Below, piece after piece: positions 45,201 to 55,623 of a stretch of 64,000 nt of DNA. The notes under the pieces are model-generated. The model did not search any database and was not told the DNA's origin. It worked only from the letters and a program-made list of their open reading frames with translations. Origin of the DNA: Aedes albopictus (Eukaryota > Arthropoda > Insecta > Diptera > Culicidae). Both the position numbers and the translations under genes were made by a program. How positions within the stretch are numbered: the stretch's first letter is position 1; every line of letters starts with the position of its first letter. The stretch is taken from assembly GCF_035046485.1 (NCBI RefSeq), contig NC_085137.1:17389346-17453345 (forward strand). Reading direction: 5' to 3'.

Positions 45201-48200
45201 TATGACCATTCCCTAAAAATGAACCATGTAAATTTTCTGAAACCAGTTAAGGGTGTCCCACTAGAGGTGGACATGTATAAAAGTGCATCAAACCCATGAT
45301 TGCGGTACATCAAATCGCTTTTTTGTCAGTAACCTGATGCATGTATTATAAGAAAATAGGCACAGTCCACCGAAATTACTACCGGTAGTATTTTTAGTTC
45401 CAGGTAACCTGATTAACAGTTTTCATAAACTCAGACCACATTTAAATATACCGGTAGTGTTCCGGAATCATTTCCGGGGGTCTCGTAAGCAATACAAAAT
45501 AGACTCAGACTACATAAGAGGCCACAGGTGGTGTTGCAGAAGCAACGTTGGGTTCTTCAGCGGAATTACGAAAATGAACTCAATCAATGCAAGCGATGGA
45601 TATGTGTAAGAGAACCAAAAACCTATAAAAAAAACTAAAGTGATCTCATCAAATCACACCATTTTAGATTCCTGAGACGTAAATTTACAGAAGGATGGCC
45701 CTAATAAAAATGTATTATACACGGCTGATCGGGTGAATTATTGTATCATTCCCTGAATGATGAAGATGATAGCCCGAAAGGGTTGTTAAGCACGTTGTAT
45801 CATATTTTTCTATTAGGGGGGTCAATGTTGTATGGAAAAATTAAAATTGAGGCGCATCAGCCCCGAACATTCTTTTAAATCTTTATTTGCGTCTAAAACT
45901 ACTGCGAAAAATTTTGATGTGACTGGAGGGCGAGCTCTGTAATGTGGTTGATATTTGAATGTGATATAGCATTGGCAATTCAAATTACTTCATAACAAAT
46001 TTTACATGAATCTTGTAACCAATGATAATAAAATATAGCATAAAGTGTGCAGATAAAACTTTGTCAAAGTGATCTCCGTGAAAAAAGTTTAATCCTGGCA
46101 AGTAATTGTCATCTTGGTATGAAACAGTCTCCAGTGAAGGTGGTCATGCAGTCAAGTGAAAGGGCTGATACTTTCTGCTCTGCCCATACGTTAAACATAA
46201 CGTCGGAATAAGTGCCCCAATTCGATGATAACTTCGATAAAATTCTTGATATTCTAAATAAAGTATTCTCATGATTCAGAAATTCGTAAGTGGTACAGTC
46301 CCAGATCGCTGTTATAAGCATTTCCTCCTTCTCGTTCATTACCAAAGCACAGAAATTTTAGGCTGATCACTGGCTCTAAGGCAAGATTGATTGCATCGAC
46401 GGATAGATCATGAGTACATATTCGACGAGAAAGGCACTATCACCACTAGGTGGATTAATCTGGGTTTTTTACCCTTGTGTCTGTTGCACCTCATCATATT
46501 ACGAGGACCTTTATGTTTCGCTATTTGGGTGTCTATTGGCATACACATGGAGCCAATGTATTTTGAAGTATGGGTCATAATATCTGTAAATCTTGGGATA
46601 ATTTTATTTTAGCGAATCCTCGCGGAATATAATCTACGCTACTCTGAGAACCCCAGAGTGCAATTCTGATAAATTAAGAGCATTCACTTGGTGATCTAGG
46701 TCATCCAAAATATTCTGGAATTAAAATCTTCAACCCCTTCAAGCTCTACTCTTGTATCTCTTTTTTTTATCGGTGTATATCCTCCAAAAAATACTTCGGA
46801 ATTTCTTCCAAGACTTTCGCAAGAATTTCTCGAAGCATCCTTCAAGAATTCCTACAAGAATTCCTCCAACATTTTTTAGGAAATTCGTCGAAAATTCCAT
46901 GAGCTGCTCCAAGACTTCTACCACAATTGCTCCAGAATTTTCTCTAAGAATTCCTTCTAGAACCACCAGGAATTTCTCCAAGAATTTCTCTAGATATTGC
47001 TCTAAAAGCCAAGAATTCCTTAAAGAATCCCTCTAGATATTCCTCCAAGAATTTCTCGAGGAATTCCTTCAATACTTCTGCCAAGAATTCTCGAAGGATT
47101 CCTGCAAGAATTTTTCCAGCAATTTCTCCAAGAATTGCTCTAGAAATTTCTCCAGAAATTCTTCAAAGAATTTCCTCAAAAACCTGCATAAAATCCTCCA
47201 GAAATTCTTCCCCAAATTACTGCAGGAATTCATCCGAGATTACTATCAGGCATTTCTCAAGAAATTCCTCCAGGAATTTGTCAAGAAATTTTTCAAGAAA
47301 TTACTTCAGGAAATCCTCCAGGAACTTCTTCAGGAATTTCCCAAAGAATTCTTCCAGGAATTCCCCCAGGGATTTCTTAAGAAATTTTTTCATGAATTAC
47401 TCCAGAAATTCCTCCATGAAAACCTTTAGAAATTTCTCAAGAAAATACTCCTGGGATTACTCTAAGAATTCGTCCGATAATTTCTTCGGGGATTTCCTCA
47501 GATATTCCCCCAAAAAAATCTTAAGGAATTACGCCAAAAAATCCTCCCGAAATTACTCCAGGAACAGGAATTCCTTAATAATTTTTTCTCAGAATTCTAC
47601 CAGGAAATCCTTCCTACAGGAAGTCCTCCAGAAATTCATCCTGGGATTCTTCTTATAATATCTTCAGGAATTATTTGTCAAAAATTCCTACTAGATTCCC
47701 TCCAGGAGTTTGGCCAAGGATTCCTTTATAAATCCTTTTTGAAATACCTCCAGAAATTTTTCAATAAATACCATCAGGTATTCTTTCAGGAAATCCTACA
47801 GTATTTCCTTAGGAAAAGAATACAGGAATGCCCCAAGAATTCTTACAAGAATTCCTTAAGGAAACCTTTCGAGAATTCCTCCAAGACATCCACCACGAAT
47901 TCCTCCAACAATCCCTTCCAGAAATCCCTTCCACGAATTCCTTCTTTCAAGAATTCCACCAAGCATCTCTCTAGGAATCTCTCCGGGATTTCCTCCAGGA
48001 TTTTCTCCAGAAATTTCTTCAAGAAATTCTTGAAGAACATCCTGGAAGTATTCTTGTGAGTTCTTGGAGGAATTTCTGAAAAAAATTCTTCAACGTTTTT
48101 AGGAAAATTGGCAGAATTTTTAGAGGAATATCTGGGTCTCCTGTTAGCCTAGTGGTTAAGCTTATGGATCATCAATCCGGAGACGGCGGGTTCGATTCCT

Positions 48201-51025
48201 GTTCCGGTCGGGAAAAATTTCTCGACTCCCTGGGAAATGCGTATCATTGTACTTGCCACACAATGCACAAACTCTTGCAATGGCAGGCAAAGACAGAGCT
48301 TCCATGGTAATACTAAGAACAAGTAATCATGAGCGGAAGTGGAAGCTGGAGAACTTCGACAAGTAGACTTTAATCGAGGCACTTCGGCGAAACAAAGATG
48401 CAGCAAATCTTGACGCAGGGGAGTTGAGGAAAGCATTACAGCAACGCGATATGATACGAAAATTGCATGGCAGACGGAGCCAAGGAACGAAAAATGCTAC
48501 CCGTATATCTGGAATACTACGCTTAGTATCCTTCATGTTATTTGCCTTACAGCCAGAGGTCTAGTTCAGAAAAACGAAGTATCAAGAAAATGAAGGCGAA
48601 CTGTTGTCCACAACTATCTGTGTGGTATAGAGTCCTTGTGAACAAGACCAATGCAGAGCAATGGCTGGTTAGAAGGACAGCAGGTTTCCGTAGATTTCCA
48701 TACTTGGTTTAATGTTCTGAAACGCGATGTACAACGGTGTGTTAATATCAAAGTTTCGGGAAGGCGTCATCATCTGGGCTTCGCAAGTTTACGTAACGTG
48801 CTTCAAAGCGCGGGTGGATCCCATGTAACAATTTGATGACCAATTTGTCTAGTAGAGGTTTTGAGAATCATCATTAAACTGAATACCTTTTATTTTAGTT
48901 TTATTATGGTGCCAAGAACATCTTCTAGTCTATTTTACTGTTACTTGTGATGGTCGATGATCATATTAACTTGAACATGAAAGTCGACTATGCCTGATAA
49001 AAGGCGGCGAAGGCGGTTAATACAGTAGTAAGGTTTGTGCCAAATTGTGGCCAGACTATGGCCAAATTGTGATTGTGGCACAAATTTCCCAAATGGACGA
49101 GAACGTGCCTCTGATGCCGACCTACTGAAGGCTTGTGCCAAACAACTTGTAGAAGGTGCCGGCCTTGGCTGCGACACTTAAAACAAAGCGACACTATGGA
49201 AAGCTGAACAGTGTGTTCCACCTCATGGCTATGTGGATCGCGTACGCCTTGCAGGACAATCTCGTCGGAGACTGTATGCGTTATCGCTGGGATGATGCCC
49301 ATTTGTATAACCCTAGAGAAAAATGTCGAATGCTATCGAGTCCTAGAGTTGCCAGAACGGACTCGTTGGCTTAGTGACAACAAGAGTGGGACAAAGTATC
49401 AAACAGATGGTAGATCAACCGGCTGATCTCAGATGTTGGTGAATAGGATACATGGAAAGCTGAACTTTCATTTGATGCAGTTTCTTCTCGGGCGTGGCTG
49501 TTCCCTGAAACATCAACACCGGAGAGCTTGAATGTGGAAGAAACACGGGAGCACGTAATTTTCGAACGCCCAAGTTTTCAGATATGCTCAGCGATATGCG
49601 GGGCGTGAGAGTCGACAGTATTGTCGAAACGATTCACCGACGGAGACTAGTTTACTAGAGCTAGAAGAAACGCAGGATTTAGATAGTCGGGGCACTTGTG
49701 AATTGAAAGTTATGTTTTACCCGGAACCAGATTTCAATTCGATTATCGTTGTCTACCCCTAACGGTTACCCCCCCCCCCTCTCCTTCTATTTTTCTTATT
49801 TTTCAGACATTACGTCCTAAGTGTGACTGTACTTACTTGATATTCTATGACCACTCCCCCAGATAACTTAGAACCTTTCTTTTTTATTCCACAGCACTGG
49901 AAATAGCATCCATGTCCAGCTGCCCGGGAATCGAGCTTCTAACGTTGCGGTTCAACAACGGCGACTCCCAAGGACGAAAGTCCATCGGCGATGACGGAAA
50001 CTATCGGAACAGTATCCTAACGCCATACCGGAACACCTGTCTGACCAGTAAATCGCGACGACCACGCTATCCGGTTCCCCAGTGGAAACAGTTCTCCGTA
50101 CTGCTGCGACGGTCACTTCGATCGACATCTAGAGATTTTGTAAGTTTTGAGAGATCCATGCAAAACCAAAGTGGGTACTAATTTTTCCGATTTGTAGTTC
50201 TTTGCTCAACTCCGAGTCATTGCTCACATCGTAGTCGGATTCCTGCTGGGAGTGGTGTTCTATAACACCGGGAAGGACGCATCCACCGTCATGACCAATT
50301 CTGCGGGTTTGTTTTTCTTCCACATCTTCATCTTCTTCGGAAACTCTATGCCGTGTACAGTAACATGTAAGTTAATTATAATTGAATATGTGGATCATTG
50401 TTAACCGTTTAAATCTCTTTCAGTCCCTTCGGAGGCGAAGATCTTCGTTCGAGAACATCTCAACAATTGGTACTCGCTGGAAGCCTACTACCTGGCCAAA
50501 TTCTTCGCCGACATTCCATTGCAACTGATCTGTCCAACGCTGTTCGTCGTCATCGGATACTTCCTGACCGGCCAACCCATGGAACCGATGCGATTCGGAA
50601 TGTTTTGGGCCATGTGTCTGCTGTTGGGGATCTTCGCTCAAACCGTTGGACTGCTGTCGGGTGCAGCATTTGACATCCAGATGGCGACGTTCTTTGTGCC
50701 TAGTTTGAGCATTCCGGCTATGCTGTTTTCGGGATATTTCATCAAATCGTACGAGATGTTGGAGTTCTTGCAACCAGTGTCGTATACGTCGTTTTTCCGG
50801 TATACTATGCAAGGGTCGTTGCAAGCTATTTATGGGTACAATCGAACGGACTTCCCTTGCTCACAGATCATGTGTTACTATAATAGACCTACCAAGTTTT
50901 TAAAGTTTATGGACACTGCGGAAACTGGATTTGAGATTAATGTTTACGTGATGTTGGGATTTATTGCTCTCTTTCAGGTGATATTGTACATATGTTTAAG
51001 AAGACGGTTGAAGATCTTTCAATAA
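39008..51025 (+). CDS. gene B: ABCG-family half-transporter (five exons)
   Basis: Predicted exons are 39008-39234, 39301-39875, 49895-50139, 50198-50366 and 50424-51025, giving 605 residues. The ABC domain has Walker [10 protein letters not shown] at about 59-67, Q-loop Q105 in YISQDYD, signature LSGGE at about 160-164, Walker B PIILLDEP at about 179-186 and H-loop H217. Six membrane segments follow from about residue 355, with a CSQIMCYY loop before the last. Like other ABCG half-transporters it should act as a dimer in a membrane, exporting lipids or xenobiotics; the substrate is unknown. ATG 39008 (GCAATGTC) was chosen; upstream in-frame codons lack an ATG. All joins keep frame (phases 2, 1, 0, 1) and no lesions were seen. 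The last two intron positions match gene A. Intron 2 spans 10 kb of repeats. Confidence 0.9.
39301..39875 (+). CDS. gene B exon 2 (Q-loop to H-loop)
   Basis: 575 bp after acceptor CTAACCTTAG. It carries [44 protein letters not shown] and [12 protein letters not shown], and ends in phase 1 at [10 protein letters not shown] before GTAAGA. Confidence 0.92.
40270..40390. mobile_element. MITE remnant in gene B intron 2
   Basis: TACAGTCAGGTTTTTTTTAC followed by repeated TTTCATTTACG(A/C)GG words resembles one end of a Tc1/pogo-type non-autonomous element. The other end was not found. Confidence 0.35.
40415..40810. repeat. three diverged tandem units
   Basis: Units of about 130-150 bp share GGATATCCTAGGTCATC, AAACTGTTCTGGAGTT and TTTAGATCCTAAAGTC, a GTAATCT/ATTATG end and a spacer. 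Further single units lie at about 42663, 43417 and 46690 in the same intron. Confidence 0.5.
40950..41451. mobile_element. TA-flanked MITE with ATAGTGG repeats
   Basis: The ends GGGTAAAAGCTCCCATAGTG and AGGTAAATGTACCAATAGTG are inverted and flanked by TA. CCTATAGTGGTGG and its inverse occur several times inside. There is no transposase. Confidence 0.5.
41452..43504. other. gene B intron 2, mostly unrecognised
   Basis: AT-rich DNA containing two diverged units of the 40415 repeat (about 42640-42740 and 43390-43470). No gene, RNA or complete transposon is supported. Confidence 0.4.
43505..43750. repeat. repeat ending in a TG/TATG microsatellite
   Basis: GCCTTTCTCGTACACCAAAG, an inverted GTACCGAAAGGC, CGACTCAGCTCGACGAGTTG and a run of TGTG/TATG (about 43640-43715), then GTACAAAAATGTCA. 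The layout is one I associate with a common mosquito dispersed repeat; the family name is not known to me. Confidence 0.5.
43800..45620. repeat. satellite array, about 150-bp unit
   Basis: At least ten head-to-tail units carry CCGGAACCGGTTCCGGGTGT, CCCGCCGGAAGTGGCCAAAT, ATAAAAGTGAACCAAACCCA and TGCGACACATCAAATCGC. The GGTTCCGGGTGTCCC word recurs near 44010, 44163, 44312, 44467, 44580, 44730, 44870, 45022, 45180, 45245 and 45465. The left units are well conserved and the right units decayed. Frames crossing units are not genes. Confidence 0.8.
45621..46780. other. gene B intron 2, mostly unrecognised
   Basis: Includes one diverged unit of the 40415 repeat near 46690. Frames of 70-80 codons at 46109 and 46391 have no recognisable content. 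Confidence 0.4.
46785..48115. repeat. CCTCCAGAAATT-type low-complexity block
   Basis: The same weakly periodic sequence as in gene A's intron, here 1.3 kb in the plus orientation (TTCCTCCAAGAATTTCTC, CTCCAGGAATTTC). It turns to the inverse in the last 60 bp. Frames of about 100 codons are Ser/Arg/Asn strings made by the repeat. Confidence 0.6.
48133..48310 (+). mobile_element. SINE copy (family 2), 3' truncated
   Basis: GTTAGCCTAGTGGTTAAGC, GCGGGTTCGATTCCTGTTCC, CTCGACTCCCTGGGAAA and CAATGGCAGGCAAAGACA match the full SINE at 12731-13001. The body breaks off after the first 180 bp. Confidence 0.75.
48320..49660 (+). mobile_element. decayed R1-clade LINE ORF2 remnant
   Basis: Broken plus-strand frames give WKLENFDK and [17 protein letters not shown] (start of the region before RT), a YIWNTT / [11 protein letters not shown] piece, HVDYA-like sequence near 48985, [20 protein letters not shown] near 49275 and [15 protein letters not shown] near 49455. 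These are in the order expected for R1-clade ORF2, with the RT core deleted. Stops and shifts are frequent. Confidence 0.65.
49661..49894. other. gene B intron 2 end, nothing recognised
   Basis: Short stretch ending in the pyrimidine-rich acceptor of exon 3, with a C-run at 49770. Confidence 0.4.
49895..50139 (+). CDS. gene B exon 3 (linker to membrane domain)
   Basis: 245 bp following TTTTTATTCCACAG. It completes the ADFALEIAS motif that joins the ABC domain to a polar linker and ends at RSTSRDF before GTAAGT (phase 0). Confidence 0.85.
50198..50366 (+). CDS. gene B exon 4 (membrane segments 1-2)
   Basis: 169 bp encoding [20 protein letters not shown] and [15 protein letters not shown]. 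It ends in phase 1 before GTAAGT. Confidence 0.88.
50424..51025 (+). CDS. gene B exon 5 (membrane segments 3-6, C-terminus)
   Basis: A 602-bp terminal exon starting after CTCTTTCAG. It encodes [20 protein letters not shown], four hydrophobic helices, the [11 protein letters not shown] loop and a basic end (RRRLKIFQ). Confidence 0.92.
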
Positions 51026-51081
51026 ATCTGTTGGTGTTTTGTTATACTTCGCAGCTTATTTATTATACATTCGAATCATTC

Positions 51082-51087
51082 AATAAA
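51082..51087 (+). terminator. candidate polyadenylation signal of gene B
   Basis: AATAAA 57 bases after the gene B stop codon. A second AATAAA (51021-51026) overlaps the stop itself, as in gene A. Confidence 0.45.
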
Positions 51088-51199
51088 ACATAAAGCATAA
51101 GGAATACACCCCACTTATTATTAACAACGCTAGCTAAATGCAAGACCATTTCAAGCTTGAACCATAAAATCGTCACTTCATCACAATTTCACGAACAAC

Positions 51200-51217
51200 T
51201 TTATTAATGACTTTATT
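51200..51217 (-). terminator. candidate polyadenylation signals of gene C
   Basis: Two AATAAA hexamers on the minus strand (51205-51200 and 51217-51212) lie about 210-225 bp past the gene C stop, placing the 3' ends of genes B and C close together in convergent orientation. Confidence 0.4.
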
Positions 51218-51424
51218 GATGTATCGAACCTTACCTAATGTGACTCTGCTTGCATAGGCAATATACCTCACCACAGCTCTAGACTTGGGAAAAAGGAATG
51301 TCAGCTCGACTTCTTTGTTGCACTTACTTAACGGTAAAATGACTACATCCTAGCTAACAGCGGTACAAAACTCTGGCCCGGAAGGAAATCACAACTCGCG
51401 CATCAGTTTTCCACCCCCTCAAAC

Positions 51425-51769
51425 TCAGCTCTTGTTCTTCAACCGGTACCGCATCACGTAGAAAGCCGCTATCCTAAAGACGAAAAAGATCACCGCCAGT
51501 GCAATCACAGCCTCGACAAAGTCCGCCCGCAGCATGTCGATCTCCTTGAGAAACTTCTTTGGCAACACAAAGTGGCAGTACGTTTCCTCGCAGTCCAGCT
51601 TGGGCCGGTCGAAGCCGAAGATGGCCACCGTGGCGCCCTGGAGGGCGTACTTCAGAAACGAGATGTGGAACAACCAGTGCATGATCGGGTGGGCGTCGTT
51701 CAGGTGGATGAAGAAACCGGAGAATATCAGGAACGGACAGATGAAGAAGGGTCCGAAGATGGCGCCGTT
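51425..51769 (-). CDS. gene C: last exon of an ABCG transporter (partial)
   Basis: A 345-bp exon after acceptor CCTTCCCCAG, phase 0. It reads NGAIFGPFFICPFLIFSGFF, then IFGFDRPKLDCEETYCHFVL, a final hydrophobic helix and MRYRLKNKS before TGA. This is the C-terminal fifth of an ABCG membrane domain with the CxxxYCHF loop, closer to ABCG1/ABCG4 than A or B by eye. Its intron position is absent from A and B. No upstream exon was found in the remaining 12 kb, so the gene either extends beyond the window or is a broken copy. Confidence 0.75.
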   Translation of the reverse strand, partial: NGAIFGPFFICPFLIFSGFFIHLNDAHPIMHWLFHISFLKYALQGATVAIFGFDRPKLDCEETYCHFVLPKKFLKEIDMLRADFVEAVIALAVIFFVFRIAAFYVMRYRLKNKS

Positions 51770-52008
51770 CTGGGGAAGGAAAATGTCAGGAAAAGTTGAT
51801 TAGTGTGCGATAAGCTAGCTTTTTAACACAACTACACAGAAATTAACATATTTTAAAGATTAAACGTTATTTTGCTAGTTTAAATTACAATAGAATTTAT
51901 CTACCTACTTTTCTACACATTTTTATCAAACTTCAATAAATTCAAGCCTAATTTAAGCAATTAGTCAAATTCTTAGGCCGATACAAATAATTCATTTATT
52001 TTATGTTA
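51770..52008. other. start of gene C intron, nothing recognised
   Basis: AT-rich DNA between the gene C exon and the element at 52009. Confidence 0.4.
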
Positions 52009-53144
52009 AAGGGTGATACGGTCAAAATTTGGTCACACAATTTGTTTCATAACTTGAGACTGCGTACACCAAAACAGCTGATTTTTGGACCCGTAATGGT
52101 ACATTATATGTAGCTTATACCATAAAATGTTCATCAAAATCGGTTTAGTATTTGCGGAGATATTGTGAATCCTGAAAACTGCAATTTTAAAATTTTGTAC
52201 AAAGAGGATTAAAAAATAAGAACACATTTCTACCCTTTTATTTATAGAGCCAGAAATACTGAACCAATTTCAATAAAAAAAATTTCTGCATGTAAAGTAT
52301 ACATATCAAAATGTTGTGTAAAAATTTCATTCAATTTGATCCAGCCGTTACAAAGTTATATTTGTTTAGGTGGTCAAATTTTGTGAAATTTTGTCAAGTC
52401 AAGTCAAATTTTGGTCACACAATTTTTTTCATAACTTTAGATTGCGTACACCAAAACAGCTGATTTTTGGATCAGTAATAGTACATTATATGTAGCTTGT
52501 GCCATAAAATTTTCATCAAAATCGGTCTAGTATTTGCGGATATATTGTTGAACCTTGAGATCTGCAATTTTAAAATTTTGTGCAAGGAGGATTCACACAT
52601 TTTTACTGTTTTATTTATAGAGCCAGAGATACTTAACCGATTTCAATGAAAATTTTTCTGTATGTGAAGTATGCATATCAAAATGTTCTGTGAAAATTTC
52701 ATTCAATTTGATCCATCCGTTACAAAGTTATATTTGCTTAAGTGGCACCCGGTCAGTTTTTTTCATATTCAAACTGCTACAACTTTGAAAGTATTCATAC
52801 AAAATGGCTCAAAATTTTACTAAGAACATATTTTCATAATAGTACTATACTGTAAAATTTTGATAAAAATCGGAGCAGTATTGGTAGTTCTATAATCAAA
52901 ATTGTGCTTTACTAATCTTAAATTTCCGAAAATTTACTATGGAGCGCCTTTGTACAAAATTTTAAAAGGGTAGGTCGATGGTTTTATCTATATATCAACC
53001 AATATTCAATCGATTTTGATGAAAATTTTATGGTATAAGCTACATATAATGTAGCATTACTGGTCCAAAAATCAGCTGTTTTGGTGTACGCAGTCTAAAG
53101 TTATGAAAAAAATTGTGTGACCAAATTTTGACCGTATCACCCTT
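52009..53144. mobile_element. TA-flanked MITE-like element with repeated arm
   Basis: The ends AAGGGTGATACGGTCAAAAT and its exact inverse are flanked by TA (52007-52008, 53145-53146). The arm (TTGGTCACACAATTT, ACACCAAAACAGCTGATTTT) is present three times: at the left end, again in direct orientation near 52410, and inverted at the right end. 1136 bp with no transposase frame; Tc1/mariner-type by target site. Confidence 0.7.
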
Positions 53145-53435
53145 TACACCACCAACCACAAGGGGCGAAAAATAAACATGGCAGCCTATGACACTATTTT
53201 CAATAGAAAACATGTTTTAGCAACAGTTTTCAATAGCTTTTTTTCCCTTTTTATTTGTTTATTACTTATTTATTTTTGTCCAACACTACCGGAATACCGG
53301 AAGCAATTCCGAGAGAACTCTTGAGAGGAATACCAGAAAAAACGAGAAAAGTCTATGTAAAAATACCAGGAGATATCTTTAGGAGAGTCCCTAGAGGAAT
53401 ATTCAGGAAAAATATCCGGCAAAATGTCTGAAAGT
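53145..53435. other. spacer with decayed repeat words
   Basis: AT-rich DNA; the last 150 bp contain ACCGGAAG/CAGGAGATATC words of the low-complexity class. Confidence 0.35.
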
Positions 53436-53446
53436 ATACCGGGAGG

Positions 53447-54341
53447 GAGCGGATCTGGTGTGATGGTTAGAATACTTGACTATCACGCCGAGGACTGGGG
53501 ATCGAATCCCACTTAGCTTAGCTTAGCTTAGACTGACTGCACACATCTATGGTTGCTATTCCGTGATTGACCCGAACCAATGACAGTTGCACAATGAATC
53601 AACTGAATAATTGACTGGGAGTGGTCAACATTCTCACTGTGCACGCTTCAGATACTCTCTTTAACGGTACAATAACGGCGCCGGCCACGTCCTTGCAGTC
53701 AGGTTGGAAGAGGGAAGAAATATTAGTAACAACCTTTGTTAAGTGAAGGACCGCGTTTACCGCTGCGACTCCACCAAAGGTTGCAGGAAGGAGTGTTTGT
53801 TAGTAGGAAAGGTATCGTTGGGTCTGGATTCACTTTGATAAGTAATATGACCTTCGTGTTATGCCGGTTGCCGCGCTATTGTTTGCTTCACGCGGAATGC
53901 TATATGTTTACTTATCAAAAACAACAAAAAACCTACGAGTGACGAACTATACAAATTCTATGAAAACTGTTTCAAAAGTAAACATACACAAATTAAATAA
54001 CTAAATGCAAGTTATCACCTGCGCTAAAAAAATCCGAAGGCGGATAAAAAAATCGAAGCACCGAAAGCGAAACGCGCGCGATTCTGGCTCTCGAGCTGCT
54101 GAGCCACCACACACTGAAGAACGCCGGCCCTCTCGCTGTCACACATGTACAAATCCGAAGGCGGAAAAAAAAATCGACTTACCGAAAGCGAAACGCGCGC
54201 GATTCTCAACTTGGGATCGAATCCCACTCCCGATAAACTCGCAAAATGTGAGTTCTTCCTTCGGACGGGAAGTAAAGCGTGGGTCCCGAGATGAACTAGC
54301 CTAGGGCCAAAAATCTCGTTAATACAGATAAAAAAAAAAGA
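53447..54341 (+). mobile_element. tRNA-derived SINE (family 5) split by a retroposon
   Basis: The head GAGCGGATCTGGTGTGATGG (box A) and GGGGATCGAATCCCACT (box B) at 53447-53513 continue at 54229-54341 with CCCGATAAACTCGCAAAATG, GACGGGAAGTAAAGC and an A-tail. ATACCGGGAGG flanks the whole at 53436-53446 and 54342-54352. The two halves are separated by an insertion. Confidence 0.75.
53514..54212 (-). mobile_element. 5'-truncated retroposon inserted in the SINE
   Basis: A 699-bp insert flanked by GGGATCGAATCCCACT at 53498-53513 and 54213-54228 (16-bp exact duplication). Its left edge is a TTAGC pentamer run, which would be the 3' tail of an element on the minus strand. The right 180 bp hold a direct duplication (AATCCGAAGGCGGA ... 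GAAAGCGAAACGCGCGCGAT). There is no coding frame and the family is not recognised. Confidence 0.6.
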
Positions 54342-54352
54342 ATACCGGGAGG

Positions 54353-55009
54353 AATTCAGGTAGGAATCCTGAGAGCCCACTTAGACGAGATCCTGACTTT
54401 GGTAATATTATTACCAAAAATCAGTAAAGATAGCTAGTATTTATAATAAATTTCGATAGGGTTTAATAGATAAACGGTTATATTTTACCTATCGGTATAT
54501 TTTACAGAATTTCACGATTACCGATTATCGGTCGGTGAAAAACGTATTGGTCAAGGGGATTCCATAGATAACGTTGATTATTTTTTTCATCAACTTAGAC
54601 ATTCTTTTGCCCTGTTGCATATTTTTTTTCAATACTTAGTTCGATGGCTTTAAAGAAAATTCATTTTTCGCAACTATGGGCAGCTCTAGCTACAACTATT
54701 TGTTAGGTTACGTACTTTCCAATTTATTGCTACTTAAGTGCCCGATCGTGAATATCAACGAACAAATCATTAGTTTTCCAATCAAATAATTACCTATAAT
54801 GGCGATGTTTAGTCGCAGATACAATCATAATTCAAAATATCTTACGGCTAAAACAGCTTTCCAAATGAATTCAATATTTAAGCAAAAATTCGTGATCTCT
54901 GTTACTTTCATAATACTGTGTAAATGCTGTATAAAATATGACATTAACCTAATTGTGTCGCCTTTCCTGACATTCGTTTATTGTGGCATTATTCTATACT
55001 GACTGGTAA
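54353..55009. other. AT-rich spacer, possibly LTR remnant
   Basis: Lies directly after the end of the BEL/Pao coding remnant. The minus strand begins TGTTACCAGTCAGTATAGAA at about 55015, as an LTR might, but no second copy was found. Confidence 0.3.
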
Positions 55010-55623
55010 CATCCTCCCCCGCATGTCGTCCTTGGTTACAAAAGTGCGCCCTCCTCTCTGGAGCCACCATACTCCTGTTCTACAGATCCCTGTTTTAAGG
55101 ATCCCACTTGGTGTAGTTCCGTCTTTTCCCGGATACGTGCGTACAACCCTCTAATCCATCGATTTCTGATTCGTTCATCGACAATAACCACCAACTCATC
55201 CTTACTGATCTGACGAACATCATTGAACTATTTTGTTTTCCTTGTAATCATCGGAAGATGCCCAATGATCCATCTTTACCAAATTTTGTTCAAAGATTTC
55301 TGTATATTGTCTCAGCTACTCCGTATGGATTTCCCGTCACATGTAGGATTCTTGAATGACTGTTGCACGCCACTTGAACTGAGTAGCGAAAAATGATTTT
55401 GGTTGATAACTCTTCATTCTACAAAGACAGACTAATTTTAAGCAGATGTGTGATGACCATCATTTTTGTCTCAGCAAAAAGTGCCTCCAATGATTCATTG
55501 TCGCGTTTGTCATGTACTTGAACTGCTGCTAGAGCTAAATTATTCGTTTTCAGCAGCCCCTTTTTCACGGACTTCGTTGTGTAACTCTCGGCTAATTTCG
55601 ACAAAATGTGTTCATTTTCACTG

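Noticed and set aside
47278..48059. Open frames of 106-126 codons, Ser/Arg/Asn-rich
   Set aside because: Same low-complexity repeat as in gene A's intron; no domain and no start context.
54990..55020. LTR boundary of the BEL/Pao element
   Set aside because: A TGTTACCAGTC start is suggestive, but no matching second LTR was found to confirm it.
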